Origin: Pelodera strongyloides
Taxonomy: Eukaryota; Nematoda; Chromadorea; Rhabditida; Rhabditidae
Direction of reading: 5' to 3'
NCBI GenBank assembly: GCA_036852015.1
Contig: JAANDG010000378.1
Span: forward strand, 78,615-142,614
DNA length: 64,000 bases
The position numbers were made by a program, and so were the translations under genes. Shown piece after piece: positions 1 to 11,500 of the stretch (the first letter of the stretch is position 1; each line of letters begins with the position of its first letter). Under the pieces are notes generated by a model, which saw only the letters and a list, made by a program, of their open reading frames with translations, was not told the DNA's origin and did no database searches.

Positions 1-2980
1 CAACCGGGAGAAAAACAATCTGTACAAAGAAAGAGCGCACGCAATTAGCTTAATGATGGTTCACTTAGCTAGCCTGCAGTCTGCACGTCTACAGTCTACA
101 TCCCTCGGTGTATACCTTATGCTTCACAATCGTGCGGCCAAGAATCATTATTACAAAAAAAAAAGAAGCTAGGTGTCACCTTGGTGCGCACTGTCCAATC
201 ACCAGGTTCTTTCCGTCCCTGTCCCAGTCCAGAGTCTGGCTTCCGTCGTTCAGCACCAGAGACAACCGAGGGAACGTATCGTAGGCATTGACGTCATTAC
301 GGTAAGTATCCAGGACTAAAGCAATTGAAGTCAGCACGGTAAGGTCATAACGGTAAGTGTCCGGGACTAAAGCGATTGACGTCACTACGGTAAGGTCATT
401 ACGATAAGTATCCAGGACTAAAGCAATTGACGTCATTACGGTAAGTATCCGGGACTAAAGCAATTGACGTCACTACGGTAAGGTCATTACAGTAAGTGTC
501 CGGGACTAAAGCAATTGACGTCACTACGGTAAGGTTATTACGGTAACTGTAACACACTACACAACAATACACTAGCGTCACATCTGTGGTCATATCATAT
601 TGACCCCTGACGCCGAATGACGTCCCTTCTTCAAATTCCACCCTAGTTTTTTTCTCGACTAATAAATAAATAAAACTGCCAACTTACAAACTCCAAGGCC
701 CTTGAACTGATCGTGCACACCAAACACGTTACCCGCTGAAGGTTCGTTCACGTACCTAAATGTCATGGAGATGCGTGCATGTTTTTCGGAGTCAACGCAT
801 AACTGAAAAGAGCAACACCACAAAAAGAGACGAGAGACCATATTCACCACTCCGATTCCCTCGGGAAAATATTGCCTGGGGACAGAAAATAGCATTCTAA
901 TGTGAGGCACACAGAGAAATAGATGGGGAATTGAATGGTGAATATGGCCTCAGGACATAAATCCCGCGTGTCAATAATGGATAACGCACACTTAAACTTA
1001 AACACCACTGAAGTGTTAATACTCAAGTCATAACCGTCTTCCGGAGATGAATCCAGAAGTGGTTCGGCGGGTTATTTTACAAAAACATTATGAGCATAGG
1101 ATAAAAAAAACAATAATGATCCACGCTCTCACCAAATGGCCATTCCCTCTGCTTTGAAAGCTCCACCATCGGCATAGAGTCTCAAAGAAGCCTGTAAAAA
1201 AAATCATGAAGCTAGACTTGGTTTACATCTGTCTCCAATCTGTCTTACCGGGAGTCGTAATAAGCTCGAAGATTCTACCTATTCTATAAACTAGAAGTCT
1301 CAAAGAGGCCTGAAAAAAAGACGAAACTAAACCAGACTTTTACTAGGAATGAATGGGAAAAGCGGGATCCTGAATTCGACACACTGAAGTTTATATGCAT
1401 GATTGTACGTGAGCACAAAGTGGTATTCATAATTCGGTGTCGGAGAGAGATTACCGGATTACCACTTCCCTTCCCTTCCCCCAAAAGGTTCCAGTCACCG
1501 AAAAAGCCGATAATCAATAAAGATAATCTTTAGTGGTTCGATGCATAAGGATGACCTTACTATCGATTTTGAATACAGTGCAAACGAAATCGTAAGATGT
1601 TAGTGTAGTAAGGACACCAACCTAAACAAAAACATAATGTGCTGTGCCCTACGAACTTCTTTCCCCTAATCTGAGAATAGGTTAAAGTTCGCAAGAGATC
1701 TGAACTCCGTGCGGGTCCCGTGCCATGCTAAAATTAAAGTAAAATTAAACAAATGCTAACCGTGGCCTCCCAGTCCCTGTGCTGCATCCGTTGTTTGCTC
1801 CAGATGGCTCCTCTCATCGACTTCAGATTCCGCGTCAAACTGATTCGGTTGTTGATCACCACTGCGTCATCTGCAATAAGTATCCTTAGCAGGAAACAGT
1901 AAAACAACACAATAGTCAAAAGACTAAAGGACAATGGTATATCACAGACCACGCAGCACTCAACGATTGTGTGCGGCAATAGCACAGCATTCTTAAAGGG
2001 ACAGGCCCATCAAAGTAAACCTTAATTCTTATTAAAAGTGTTTATTACAATATATGCAAACCAAATTTTATCGACATTCACCCCGGGGAACTTTTTCCGA
2101 CGAGCGCATCCACAAATGTATACCGTTGCCTGGCCCTTCCTCTCGTTGTCTATCCGCTCTGGCTGTCTGCACTCTCGGTTTTTTTCTCTGGCACCTCTTT
2201 ATTGACCATACTCTCTCATGCGTATTTTTGTAACTGTGTTATAACATACGAGAAATAAAAGAATTATTAGGACTAAATTTATGCAAATACGGTACCCTTA
2301 TGAGTTGGGCTCGTCGTAAAAAAGTTCCCCGGGGTGAATGTGGATAAAAATTAGTGTGTATATATTGTAATAAACGCTGCTAATAAAAATAACATGAAAT
2401 CGTAAATATATGTTTATTTTGATGGGCCTGTCCCTTTAAGGTCCGCGGCGGCGCAAAGTAGGTCCTCCACAGCAAGAGGTGTGCGCGCTGCGCCTTTACC
2501 ATGTAAACGTAACCCTTCCATGCAAATTTTAATCCACTTTTGCTATCCCACTGCGAACACAGAGAGTGAAACAAAGGGTACAGAAATTTGGATATGTACT
2601 CGTACAGAGGCAGTATTCACCAACACACAGGGAGCCCTCCCTAGGCTCACGAGCGCTCTGAATATCTTCTGCTCTAGCACTCTCTGAGCGCTCTTTAGCT
2701 CCCACGGAAGGCCAGGGAGGGCTCCCTGCGTGTTGGTGAAGACGGCCTCAGAATATGTGTCAAAACCAAGTGTCATACCGCTTTAAAATTGGATGTAACT
2801 CTTAACCCACCTTTAGTGTCCCATTGCGAGTAGAGGGAGTGAAACGGGGGTCGGAGAGCAAACTCCCTCAGCTCATATCCTCTCTCCTCATCCACATGAG
2901 TCTTGCTCAAGCTATCGGCAGAGACGGAGAGGAGCAAGAGACTCCCGACGACAAGCAGAGGCACCATAATGGTGGGGGTA
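1..2980 (-). CDS. L-type lectin, VIP36/ERGIC-53-like (5' part, cut by window edge)
   Basis: Five exons join in phase (minus strand): 2811-2967 (ATG at 2967), 1761-1870, 1133-1191, 688-755 and 180-315; the gene continues below base 1. About 176 residues are visible. Residues 1-17 form a signal peptide (MVPLL...SVSA). The carbohydrate-recognition domain follows: a segment matching the family's 'SxxGxIW...DWE' strand (RGAIWSK, DWEAT), then AEGMAIWY, GNVFG, LDTYRND and LDWDRDG. Family members are type I membrane lectins that bind high-mannose glycoproteins and cycle between ER and Golgi. The calcium ligands (Asp and Asn of DTYRND, Asp of RDG) are kept, but the Asp of the usual DG(L/I)A(I/L)W is Glu and the His of YDH is Trp, so sugar binding may be altered. 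An acceptor at 2981-2982 lies 13 nt before the ATG and suggests trans-splicing. VIP36 versus ERGIC-53 subgroup is not settled. Confidence 0.85.
310..550 (-). repeat. Minisatellite of 3' splice sites plus exon start
   Basis: Read on the minus strand, the unit is GCTTTAG followed by TCC(C/T)GGA(C/T)ACTTACCGTAATGAC. The acceptor is copied five times with spacings of 51, 51, 37 and 51 nt, followed by a degenerate partial copy. The copy nearest the exon (acceptor at 316-317) is in phase with the preceding lectin exon and encodes the conserved LDTYRND. The two adjacent 51-nt units stay in frame with it. The 37-nt unit breaks the frame. Confidence 0.9.
834..952. mobile_element. MITE family D, copy 1
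   Basis: Inverted-repeat element with ends GAGGCCATATTCACCAC... and a GGGGAATTCCCC-like centre. It lies in a lectin intron. Other copies are at 22908-23040, 27898-28032, 33573-33707, 42002-42129 and 60101-60236. Confidence 0.8.
1231..1315. repeat. Dispersed repeat joined to a copy of a lectin exon start
   Basis: The stretch beginning GTTTACATCTGTCT recurs at about 17009-17070 in a RALGAPB intron. Its right end (about 1290-1315) is a second, diverged copy of the acceptor and first codons of the lectin exon at 1133-1191 (the ASLRL codons). Confidence 0.55.
1992..2439. mobile_element. TIR DNA element with TTAA ends
   Basis: The outer ends are TTAAAGGGACAGGCCCATCA (1992 onward) and its reverse complement ending at 2439. 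A second inverted block inside (about 2040-2095 and 2325-2380) carries the palindrome TTCCCCGGGG. No transposase ORF is present, so it is non-autonomous. It lies in the first lectin intron. TTAA at both ends suggests piggyBac-like integration, which is inference. Confidence 0.75.
2528..2580 (-). repeat. Duplicate of the lectin exon-1 3' end
   Basis: On the minus strand this stretch encodes FHSLCSQWDSKSG. It parallels the end of lectin exon 1 (FHSLYSQWDTK plus donor) at 2795-2850. It lies downstream of exon 1 in the same intron. An AG precedes the TGG codon, but no full alternative exon could be defined, so it is probably a dead duplicate. Confidence 0.55.
2605..2751. mobile_element. MITE family C, copy 1
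   Basis: Terminal inverted repeats GAGGC(C/A)GTATTCACCAACAC...GTGTTGGTGAA(T/G)ACGGCCTC enclose a CTCCCT/AGGGAG-rich inner repeat. No coding capacity. Other copies are at 16401-16532, 31710-31860, 45882-46027, 51070-51215 and 59724-59836. Confidence 0.85.
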
Positions 2981-2981
2981 C

Positions 2982-5570
2982 TGTAAGAAAGTATAATTAT
3001 TTGTACAATTGGTATTAGTAAGCAATTATGCATCAAGTAAACCATGCATACTGCGTAAGCATAAAAAGTATTGGACAAATCAGAGCAAAACTACAACAGA
3101 TATCTAAAAATTTTCAGCGCGTATGTGCAAATAAAGTACTATTCATAAAAAAAAGTGCACGTCTACGAACGTGCACGATCTAGCTGTATGTATACACAAC
3201 TAAATTAGAACAGATCAGAACAACTAAGATCCGTGTTGATCTGTTCCGTGTTGATCTGTGAACAACTAAGATCAGAACAGATCAGATCAGATCCGCAACA
3301 GAGATCGCACACAATTCCTATTCTAGTTTCAGTTTCACAGACAAATTTGCATGCATACAATTAGAATAACTTTAAAAAGGTAGAACAACACATAGCAAAG
3401 AATCCAATAAACATTTGAAACATTGAAATAAGTTAGCGGTAAAGTAATATAAACCCCCAAAATAAACTAAATACAGCCCAATTATTTAGCACTACACAAT
3501 AGTCCATTCTACAACTATGCCACGTGGAAAAAGCTTTACTAGGCACGTATCGGGGGAAAAGGAAAAAGACGGGGCACACTCGGCACACGCATATTACGTT
3601 CGATTTCGATTATCGAATATAAACTGCAATTTGAATCAGCAGAACCAAATATGAAACCGAAGCTAATATGCAGTCAAAAAAGAAGATACATTACATATAT
3701 TACAAGCCATACTATATAGCTTTGCAATAATCCACAACAATCCATGATTAAAGCGAAATAACATCCAAATGAAACGGTTTTTGGATACCTGCATTCCCAT
3801 GCATCATATGCAAAACAGCATGATTAGAATATAAAATCGAGATTAATTCGAGTGCACTTATTGTTAGCATAAATACATAAGAACGCAGTTGTCCATCATA
3901 CGTTGCAAAAACCGGCTGCTATGACGCTTTAAAGGTAAGAAAGTGAGAGTGAGAGCCTTTGAGCATAGGTGTTGCAAACCCACTATCAGACTGTCATACA
4001 TCAAAAAGAGAGACTAGCACTGATAGTGTATCCAGTTCCGCTAGTTTGTAAGCTAGTGAACGCGAACCATATAAAAGATGAGTGTCACAACCTGCCTATG
4101 CAACGTGTCACAAGACAACACAGCAATTCATGACTAACAAAAGGTTCCACTAATCGTGAGCAACGTTTTGAAGAAGTACTCTTAACAACTTATTCACATG
4201 CACTATATGCTAATTTCTGTGCCGACGGGACACAGAATGGAACACAATTTGCACATAGTACATAGAAACGATATTGAGCTTAAGTTCCAAACCACATGAC
4301 ATACAACTTTAAAAAAGGAAACCCAAATTTCATCATGATTCACGATACAATAACGTTCGAACAACGCCAGCAAGCTCTCACAATGAAAGGGAAAAATATA
4401 AATATTTATTTCAAAAAAATGTACAAGCGTATCAATCAGGCACTATTCAACTTTGCACACAACAGATCCATACACCAATAAATATAACCAATACAAAATC
4501 ACGGTTTGCAAATTGCAAAACTAGGTTAGGGACGAATAAAGCCAAACAACTTTCCAGTCACAAAGAGCCAAGCTCTACAAATTAGAAACTCAGATCCCTA
4601 TCTCTCAAATAAGGTCACTCATTCAATACGGCTTAAAAATACTGCAAAAACATTGCAAAGAAAACCAGCGCACCAATAAAGCGGTACGGTACGTGGTTTG
4701 CGTACCGTATGCACAGACGGTAATACATGGGAACATGTCCAACATACGTTTCAAACCCGCGTGCCGTACCACTTTAACGTATAAGTTCATCAGTAAACTA
4801 CAGATACAACAAAAGTAGGTCGTACGCCTAAGCCTAAGGCAAATTCACAATTGACGACAGTTAATAACGGTATCACAAACTGAAGGCACAGTGCATAATC
4901 AACAATGAAACAGGGTACGAAAATCTGAAATAAAATCTGAAAAAGCAAAGCGGCATAGGACACATATCCCAAGGTAATACAAGACAATTATTACAATTTA
5001 AATATATCGTATTAGAAAATTTTAAATATTATATTTAAAAAAAATGGGACTTCAAAAACCAAACACAACCCACCAACACCGGAATACAGAAGAAAACAAA
5101 AAGTGACCAGAAAGAAGCATATGTACCAAATTATCAAAATTTTAAATATTAAGCAGTTATTAAACGAGTCACGCAAACTTCACAACGGTACAAAATTCAT
5201 CATTCAAACACAGTAAAACAAAATTCAATTTCAAGGTAGAAAAGCCACTTGTCATAAATCACCTGAGGCGAATAAGTTCACAAAAAAGCAATAATAATTA
5301 TTATTAAAGAAAATCACAAACAAACAAATTATGAATATAACTAACCAAACCCCACCCCCATTATTATGATATGTGTGCATTCACAAGACTTAAGAAACGA
5401 CTATACAACAGTAAATATGAAGAGTAAAATCGAACAAAAAGCTACCAAAACAACATGGCTGCCGTGTAAATGGTAGGTATGGTATTTCAATGGTACGTAT
5501 ACTAAACAAAACAAAAGATAAAAAGAAAAAAAATCACAGGAATCTAGGAAAGTAAAAAAAAGACTCATCT
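2982..5570. other. Intergenic region between RALGAPB and the lectin gene
   Basis: About 2.6 kb between the RALGAPB stop (minus, 5571) and the lectin trans-splice acceptor. No exon could be supported. It contains a GATCAGAACA-type tandem/inverted repeat at about 3205-3295 and an inverted repeat with GGTACGGTACG(T/C) arms at about 4680-4780. The remainder is A-rich. The lectin promoter and the RALGAPB 3' UTR presumably lie here, but no motif is convincing. Confidence 0.5.
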
Positions 5571-8500
5571 TCATTGTTGTATTAACGAAATGAGGAACTC
5601 CTCATATGAAACCGATGCAGCATATTTCCTTCCAAAGTCTGCTATCGACTGTCGCCGTCTTATGTGTGTTAGTTGATAACTGCAATTACAACAATGAACA
5701 ATAAAATAAATAACAAAACAAAACCGGTTCAGAAAACTACGCCTCTAAAAGAATCTTCGAGGATTACTGAAAAACAAGAATGTATCGCGCAAGTTTTGTC
5801 AAGGTAAGACCACACCTCTAAACTAAACCTAAAGAAATACTGAAACACAGTGCCATATGCAGGAAATGCAATCAAACTGTAAGCTAAGCTCAGAAAATAA
5901 CAACTCTATAGTTCCTCAGGCCCTAAACTCTAAACTACAACCGTAGTAATAAGCATAATAACACACCCGTTTTTCTGAATATTATTATGTGAAGGGCATG
6001 TCCCCATTCGGCACTCACACACACATAATAAATGTTTATTGGATCAACGAGTCGTAGGAACATGTCTCCATCCCCTACATTACAATAACAACTACAACAT
6101 GGGCTTGACTGTAAACACTGTTACAAAAAAAGGCACATAAAAAATAGTCAACTCACTTTTCAACCTCGGCCACATTCCGTCGTGCAATATTCAGAAGTGT
6201 TAGCGTGAGAAGCGACGAAAGAGAAGACAGCGCCACGACGACGCCATCCACCAAGGGACCTGCCTCGCCGAATCTACAAAGTACGATAATTACAGTAATA
6301 AGCTACACATTATTTTAAATAATAAGTAATTACAACAAGAGATGCACACAAACTCATTTCGTACATTTTCACATAATTAGGGTAGGAAGGTAGCAAAACT
6401 TTATTGCTGCAAAAAGCATACCTTCAATGGTTCACTTCACCCATCGAGTTACCAAAGTCAATTAGAAATCGAAAATGGTATCTCTATATCCAAATCCAAT
6501 GCAATTCAAATTCCCCCACCTGGACGGACTACCCCGGGTTGCAATCTGCACTAGCCCATTCTCCAAATGATAAAGGAAGATGACGAGATAGGATGGACGA
6601 CCCGTCGAAGTCGGGTCCATTCCCGTATCGCAGGCGGGCAGAAGGTCTTCTGCGAATCAGTTTATTGGTACGCAAATAACGTTCACAGTACAATTACAAC
6701 AATTAGCCTTCGGGGGACTTTGCAATATCCTCAGTTAGGGATTGGTTAGGTTCGTAGAGTAAGCCATTGAAAACGATGCGATAAACGTAAATGTCAACGA
6801 ATAATACACCAGACCAGAGTGATAAAATCTAAAAAGCTCAACAAAATCCACGTATGGTTATGATTAACATTTTTACTACTGTGTTTTGATTCACTGATAA
6901 ATTACACTAATAAAGGAGAACTACTACACAGTCAAGAAGACTAGATGACTAGCAATTCAAAAACATCAGCCCGTTCTACTGAAAACCCCACAAAAAGGAC
7001 AACTTCGTTTCACTCTAGTTGGAGGACATATTAGCCTTACCTGCCGGAAAATGGTGTAAATCTTCCAATCGTTCGAGCCAAACAACCATTACTATCAGAG
7101 CACCATTACGACGGCAAGGCACACCACTTCCTGGAAAAAATATACCATATTTACCATAGTTCAGAAAAAAACGTGCCTTACAAAGTAATTTACTTCCGCA
7201 CACCCACTCAAAAAAGTGTGTGTACCAAATATTCGCCGCGCAGCCTTTTTGCTCCTAGGTGGGCGGCGAAAAAGCAGCGGACAATAAGATCTATAATAAA
7301 AGATTGATTCAGATTCGTACCAACACTACTGCTTCCTCCCTGGTATGGCTGTAGATTCCGGTCGACTCCGACATTTGATGTGCTCTTCGTTCGCGATCCG
7401 CCAGTCGAAGACCCGTCCTGCTGACTTCTGAATTACATGATATAAACAAGTACACCCATTAGACCGTAATTATCCTAAGGCATATAATTGTCCCCAATAA
7501 AATGTACTATGCTGGAGCTACAAGTGGAGAATTGTCATTGAAAAGAACATCCCTTATAAGGACTTACTGAAACATACACATTTTCATTTCGCTCGTACCT
7601 CACTTCATGAAAACTAGAGTTTTGCAAAAAAGACAAAGACGAACTGAACGGCTTTATTCCCACATGTGCACAACAAATTCACGCAACGAATTTAACTGAA
7701 AGTAAGTGCCGTGACCGGCTGGCTGACCAACGACGTCGGATGGTAAGGATAAAGTACAGGGATAAACCAATAACACAATAACAGATCAGCTATAAATATA
7801 TATACACAGACAACCACGAAATATACCAAAGAAAGCGAACAAATTTCATGAAGCAATAACAACGGAAGTAAGTAGGAAAAACAAGTGAAAACGGAAGTAG
7901 AACACTATCGCTCCAAAAGAGCGGCACGAATAAACAATTCTAGTCAAAATAGAAAGGCCTGGCAGCTCTACAGTATCCACATACTCATTCCACCTTTCCA
8001 GCGCTTTAGTCTGCGCAGGCTTTTTCTTCCGACACCGTTAGCCGAAACGTCATCTCTCAAGTATTCTTTCGTTGTCTGTCAGGAGCGCATACATAGGAAC
8101 CACTGGAACCAACGCCCAATACTCTGAAAAAATAAACTTCAGTACCGAACCGGTGCCTTCGAAAAATGTTAACCATGCCACCGTGATACTCCTAACCAAA
8201 TACAAAATTACACTGCTCAATGCCCACGAAGTTCGCACATCTGAGAAATACTGGATAGCGAAGCACATAACGTAGTAACGCCAATTTTCTGTCCCCTCCT
8301 CGTACGCCTCAACACTGGGCATAAACTAATGCGCCAATGCCACACCGACCACCTACTGAACATCGGATTTCCGATTTAATTTTGGTGAAATGTTTCCTAC
8401 AGCCTACAGACCCTTTCCGAGATATTGACTATATCTGGCAACCAACTTAACATTGCATGTATTTGCCTGAAAAAGCAACGTTTATAGCCATATGATACGC

Positions 8501-11500
8501 ATCGAAATTGTACGCTGTCTCAAAGCATTCCAAACAACAAAGTCAACGTACATTTATGTGTACTGTAGTCATCTAATTTCAGACTCAAATCTGTAACCTC
8601 GTTCTGTTCTCACTCCCCTTACCCAAAGTGGTAATCCAACGCTGGATTTGCCGCAAACATTTCTAAAGCACGCTTGCTTCACCCACAAATCACAAAAAAA
8701 GGTATCGAACCTGGGGAATAGAAAATGTCGAGCGAGACTGGAGACCAAGTGACACAGTCCAGTTCTGCAAAAATCCCCATCAAAGGAAAAGAGCGCATCC
8801 TTCTCCCTGGCTGTACCGCTCACTCCCTCCAGGGCTCGATACTTCCTATCGACTGGGCACCACTAAAAACCAAAGTAAGGGCGGGTGGGTGGGACACACT
8901 GGTAAACGCCTTTACAGAACGCCAAAACTTAGAACGGCTCAAATTAGCCGTGCACTGCACATGGGCAAATAGCCTAGAATGATTTGGGCATGCTCCCACT
9001 TTGCTTATAATGGCCTCGACCACGCCCACTTTTGCATGACTGCGAGGCAGCTCTCGCATAATCAATCGATATTTTCACTGAAAGCGTGCAACAAAAATTG
9101 GGCTGCCACGCAACAAACAATCAATAACCGCTTGATGCATGCCTTTTTGCAAAACTAGACATTTTCATTTCGCTCGTACCTCACTTCATGAAAACTAGAG
9201 TTTTGCAAAAAAGACAAAGACTAGAATCGACAAAGCTCCATAATTTTTGGGCAAAAATTATGGAGTAACTTAAGCGTGTAATAGTCCAAATGAGGAAAGG
9301 AACACAAAAAATTAACTCAAAGTGCCAATATTTCCCTTGAACTTAGCATTCGTAACTTCATTAGCAAGCAAAATAACACAATTTCACTTCGTTAATCAGC
9401 GGTATCACTCAGTCAGCGTCTTAGAATACAACTGCGACGTAACGCATTAGCCAACAGTACACACGGAAACAACAGGTGATACTCGGCTACCCACCATCTT
9501 TGCGCGAAACCATCAACTCCACATCAGTCGTCCATCCTTGTGAGAAGAATCCGTCTTCCTTGTCTGGCCCATAAAGGAAGCCTATAAACTGCTTGGTAGG
9601 CATCCAGTCTCTAAAAAACACCAAAACACGTGTACACTGATGCTCCAATCGTCATAATCGCTAACACTACTCATCTCGTCCGCCTTCTGTTCAAAATCTC
9701 TAGGAATACACTGTAAAAAGCAATCCGAAACTCTTCCGCAATTTTATACAAGTAAACCATAATATCTGAACGGCTGCTAGGTTGTCTGTCCGAAATCTAG
9801 AAACACTCCCGCACTTCGCGCACGATGTATTTAAACCGAATTCTATCGCCAAAATATTCTGGGAGGCATTTTAGTGGAGTTTAGATTCACTCCTCTGAAT
9901 TCTAATCAAAAATTACGGCTCCCCTAGCAAATATGGACGCATTCGTGTAAAAAACCGGACATAAACGAACACCTCTCAGGGAAACAAACAAAAGGGGTTT
10001 CTAAAACGTACTTCTCTCGCTCAAATCAAGTTCAATACGCACACTCTCGCATGTGCTCCCGGAACCCCCGTCTTATTGCCATACTCCGACATTCGCCAGT
10101 CATTGACTCTGTCCCTCTTCCCTTTCTGCTCGCCTAGTAGCCTAAAATAATTGACACAGAAGTTCACAGCACTGAAGTAACTCCCTAACTCCCTAACAGA
10201 TCCTCCTAACACTTGTTCTTCATGCACTTTCCTAATTCTCTAAACTTGACGCAACAGCAATGAATTCCATAAACCGTAACCTCCATTCCTCCTTTGCCAC
10301 CTCAATCCTAATACCACATTCGAAAAACTCTTTCGAAAAATCATACTTCCTTGACAACCCACCGGTTCTTAAAATACTCCCTTCCATCTTATCTTGAAAC
10401 ACAAGCGGCCGAGCCTGGGGGCGCAGAAATCCTCTTGGTGACAGAATTCTCCGCAGTAAAGAAGGCGAAACGTGCCTTCCGAACCTGTGAGACAGCCACC
10501 CCAACAACCATATCTAAATAAACAAAATCAGTCGTTGGTCTCCCAAACACGATCCACAAAAGCAAAGCCGCGAAAAAACATACATCTTTCACGTATACGC
10601 GAATGCAAAACGTCAATCGAATCACGGAATTGACGGAACCCAAAACAAAATCGGAAGCTAATGTAGAACACGAAGCCGGACAAAGGCCATCCTAGGGTAG
10701 ACTTATCAGTAAGCCAATATACCTAAGCAAAATCCCCAAAAACATACAAAACAGAGCTTCGTAGGAAGGACTATATCAATCCTCCAATATATCCTAATAA
10801 CCAAAATCAATCATTCTTCCCAAACTCGATCCACCAAAATACACACATACTCCGCACACGCGAATGTAGTCTTCCGAGACACGAAATAGACTACCAAAAC
10901 GAAATAGGCTGCGAATGTAGAACGAAAAACAGGACATCGTAGGGGGAATGAAATCCATAATACAAAATATCCAAATATCCAAAATCCACTGTTCGTCTCC
11001 TGATCCAACAAACCACAGAATCCATGCACCACGCATGCCCGAATGTAGCCTTACGAGGCTCGCAAAACGAAGGAAGAATCCCAAAACGACATCAGTTACA
11101 AACATAGGCCGCAAAAACAGAGCGTCATAATGGTGATTATATCCATAATTCACAAATCCACAGATCGTCTCCAAGCCTGTCGTCTCCCAAACATGTACGC
11201 AAAAGTAGCCTTGTGCTTGTGAGACTCGAAAATCGCTGCCCGGATCCCAAAATGAGCGGTTGCACACAAAGCAGGACATCGTAGGATGGGATATACCAAT
11301 AATCCACTACATCTCCATAACCAGGTACATCGTTTGCCTCCAAAACGATCCACAAAAAACAACGTACAAAAACCGCCAAAATCCCCGAATCCAAGCATAC
11401 GCGAAATGTAGCCAGCCTTGTGGAACTCGAAAATCTAAACGTGCATCCCAAAACGAAATCGGATGCAAATGTAGAACAATAAACAAAAACAAAAAAGGAC

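Noticed and set aside
8820..9065. Conserved open frame also seen at 11592-11774
   Set aside because: The identity is due to the 274-bp DNA duplication, so it is not evidence of coding.
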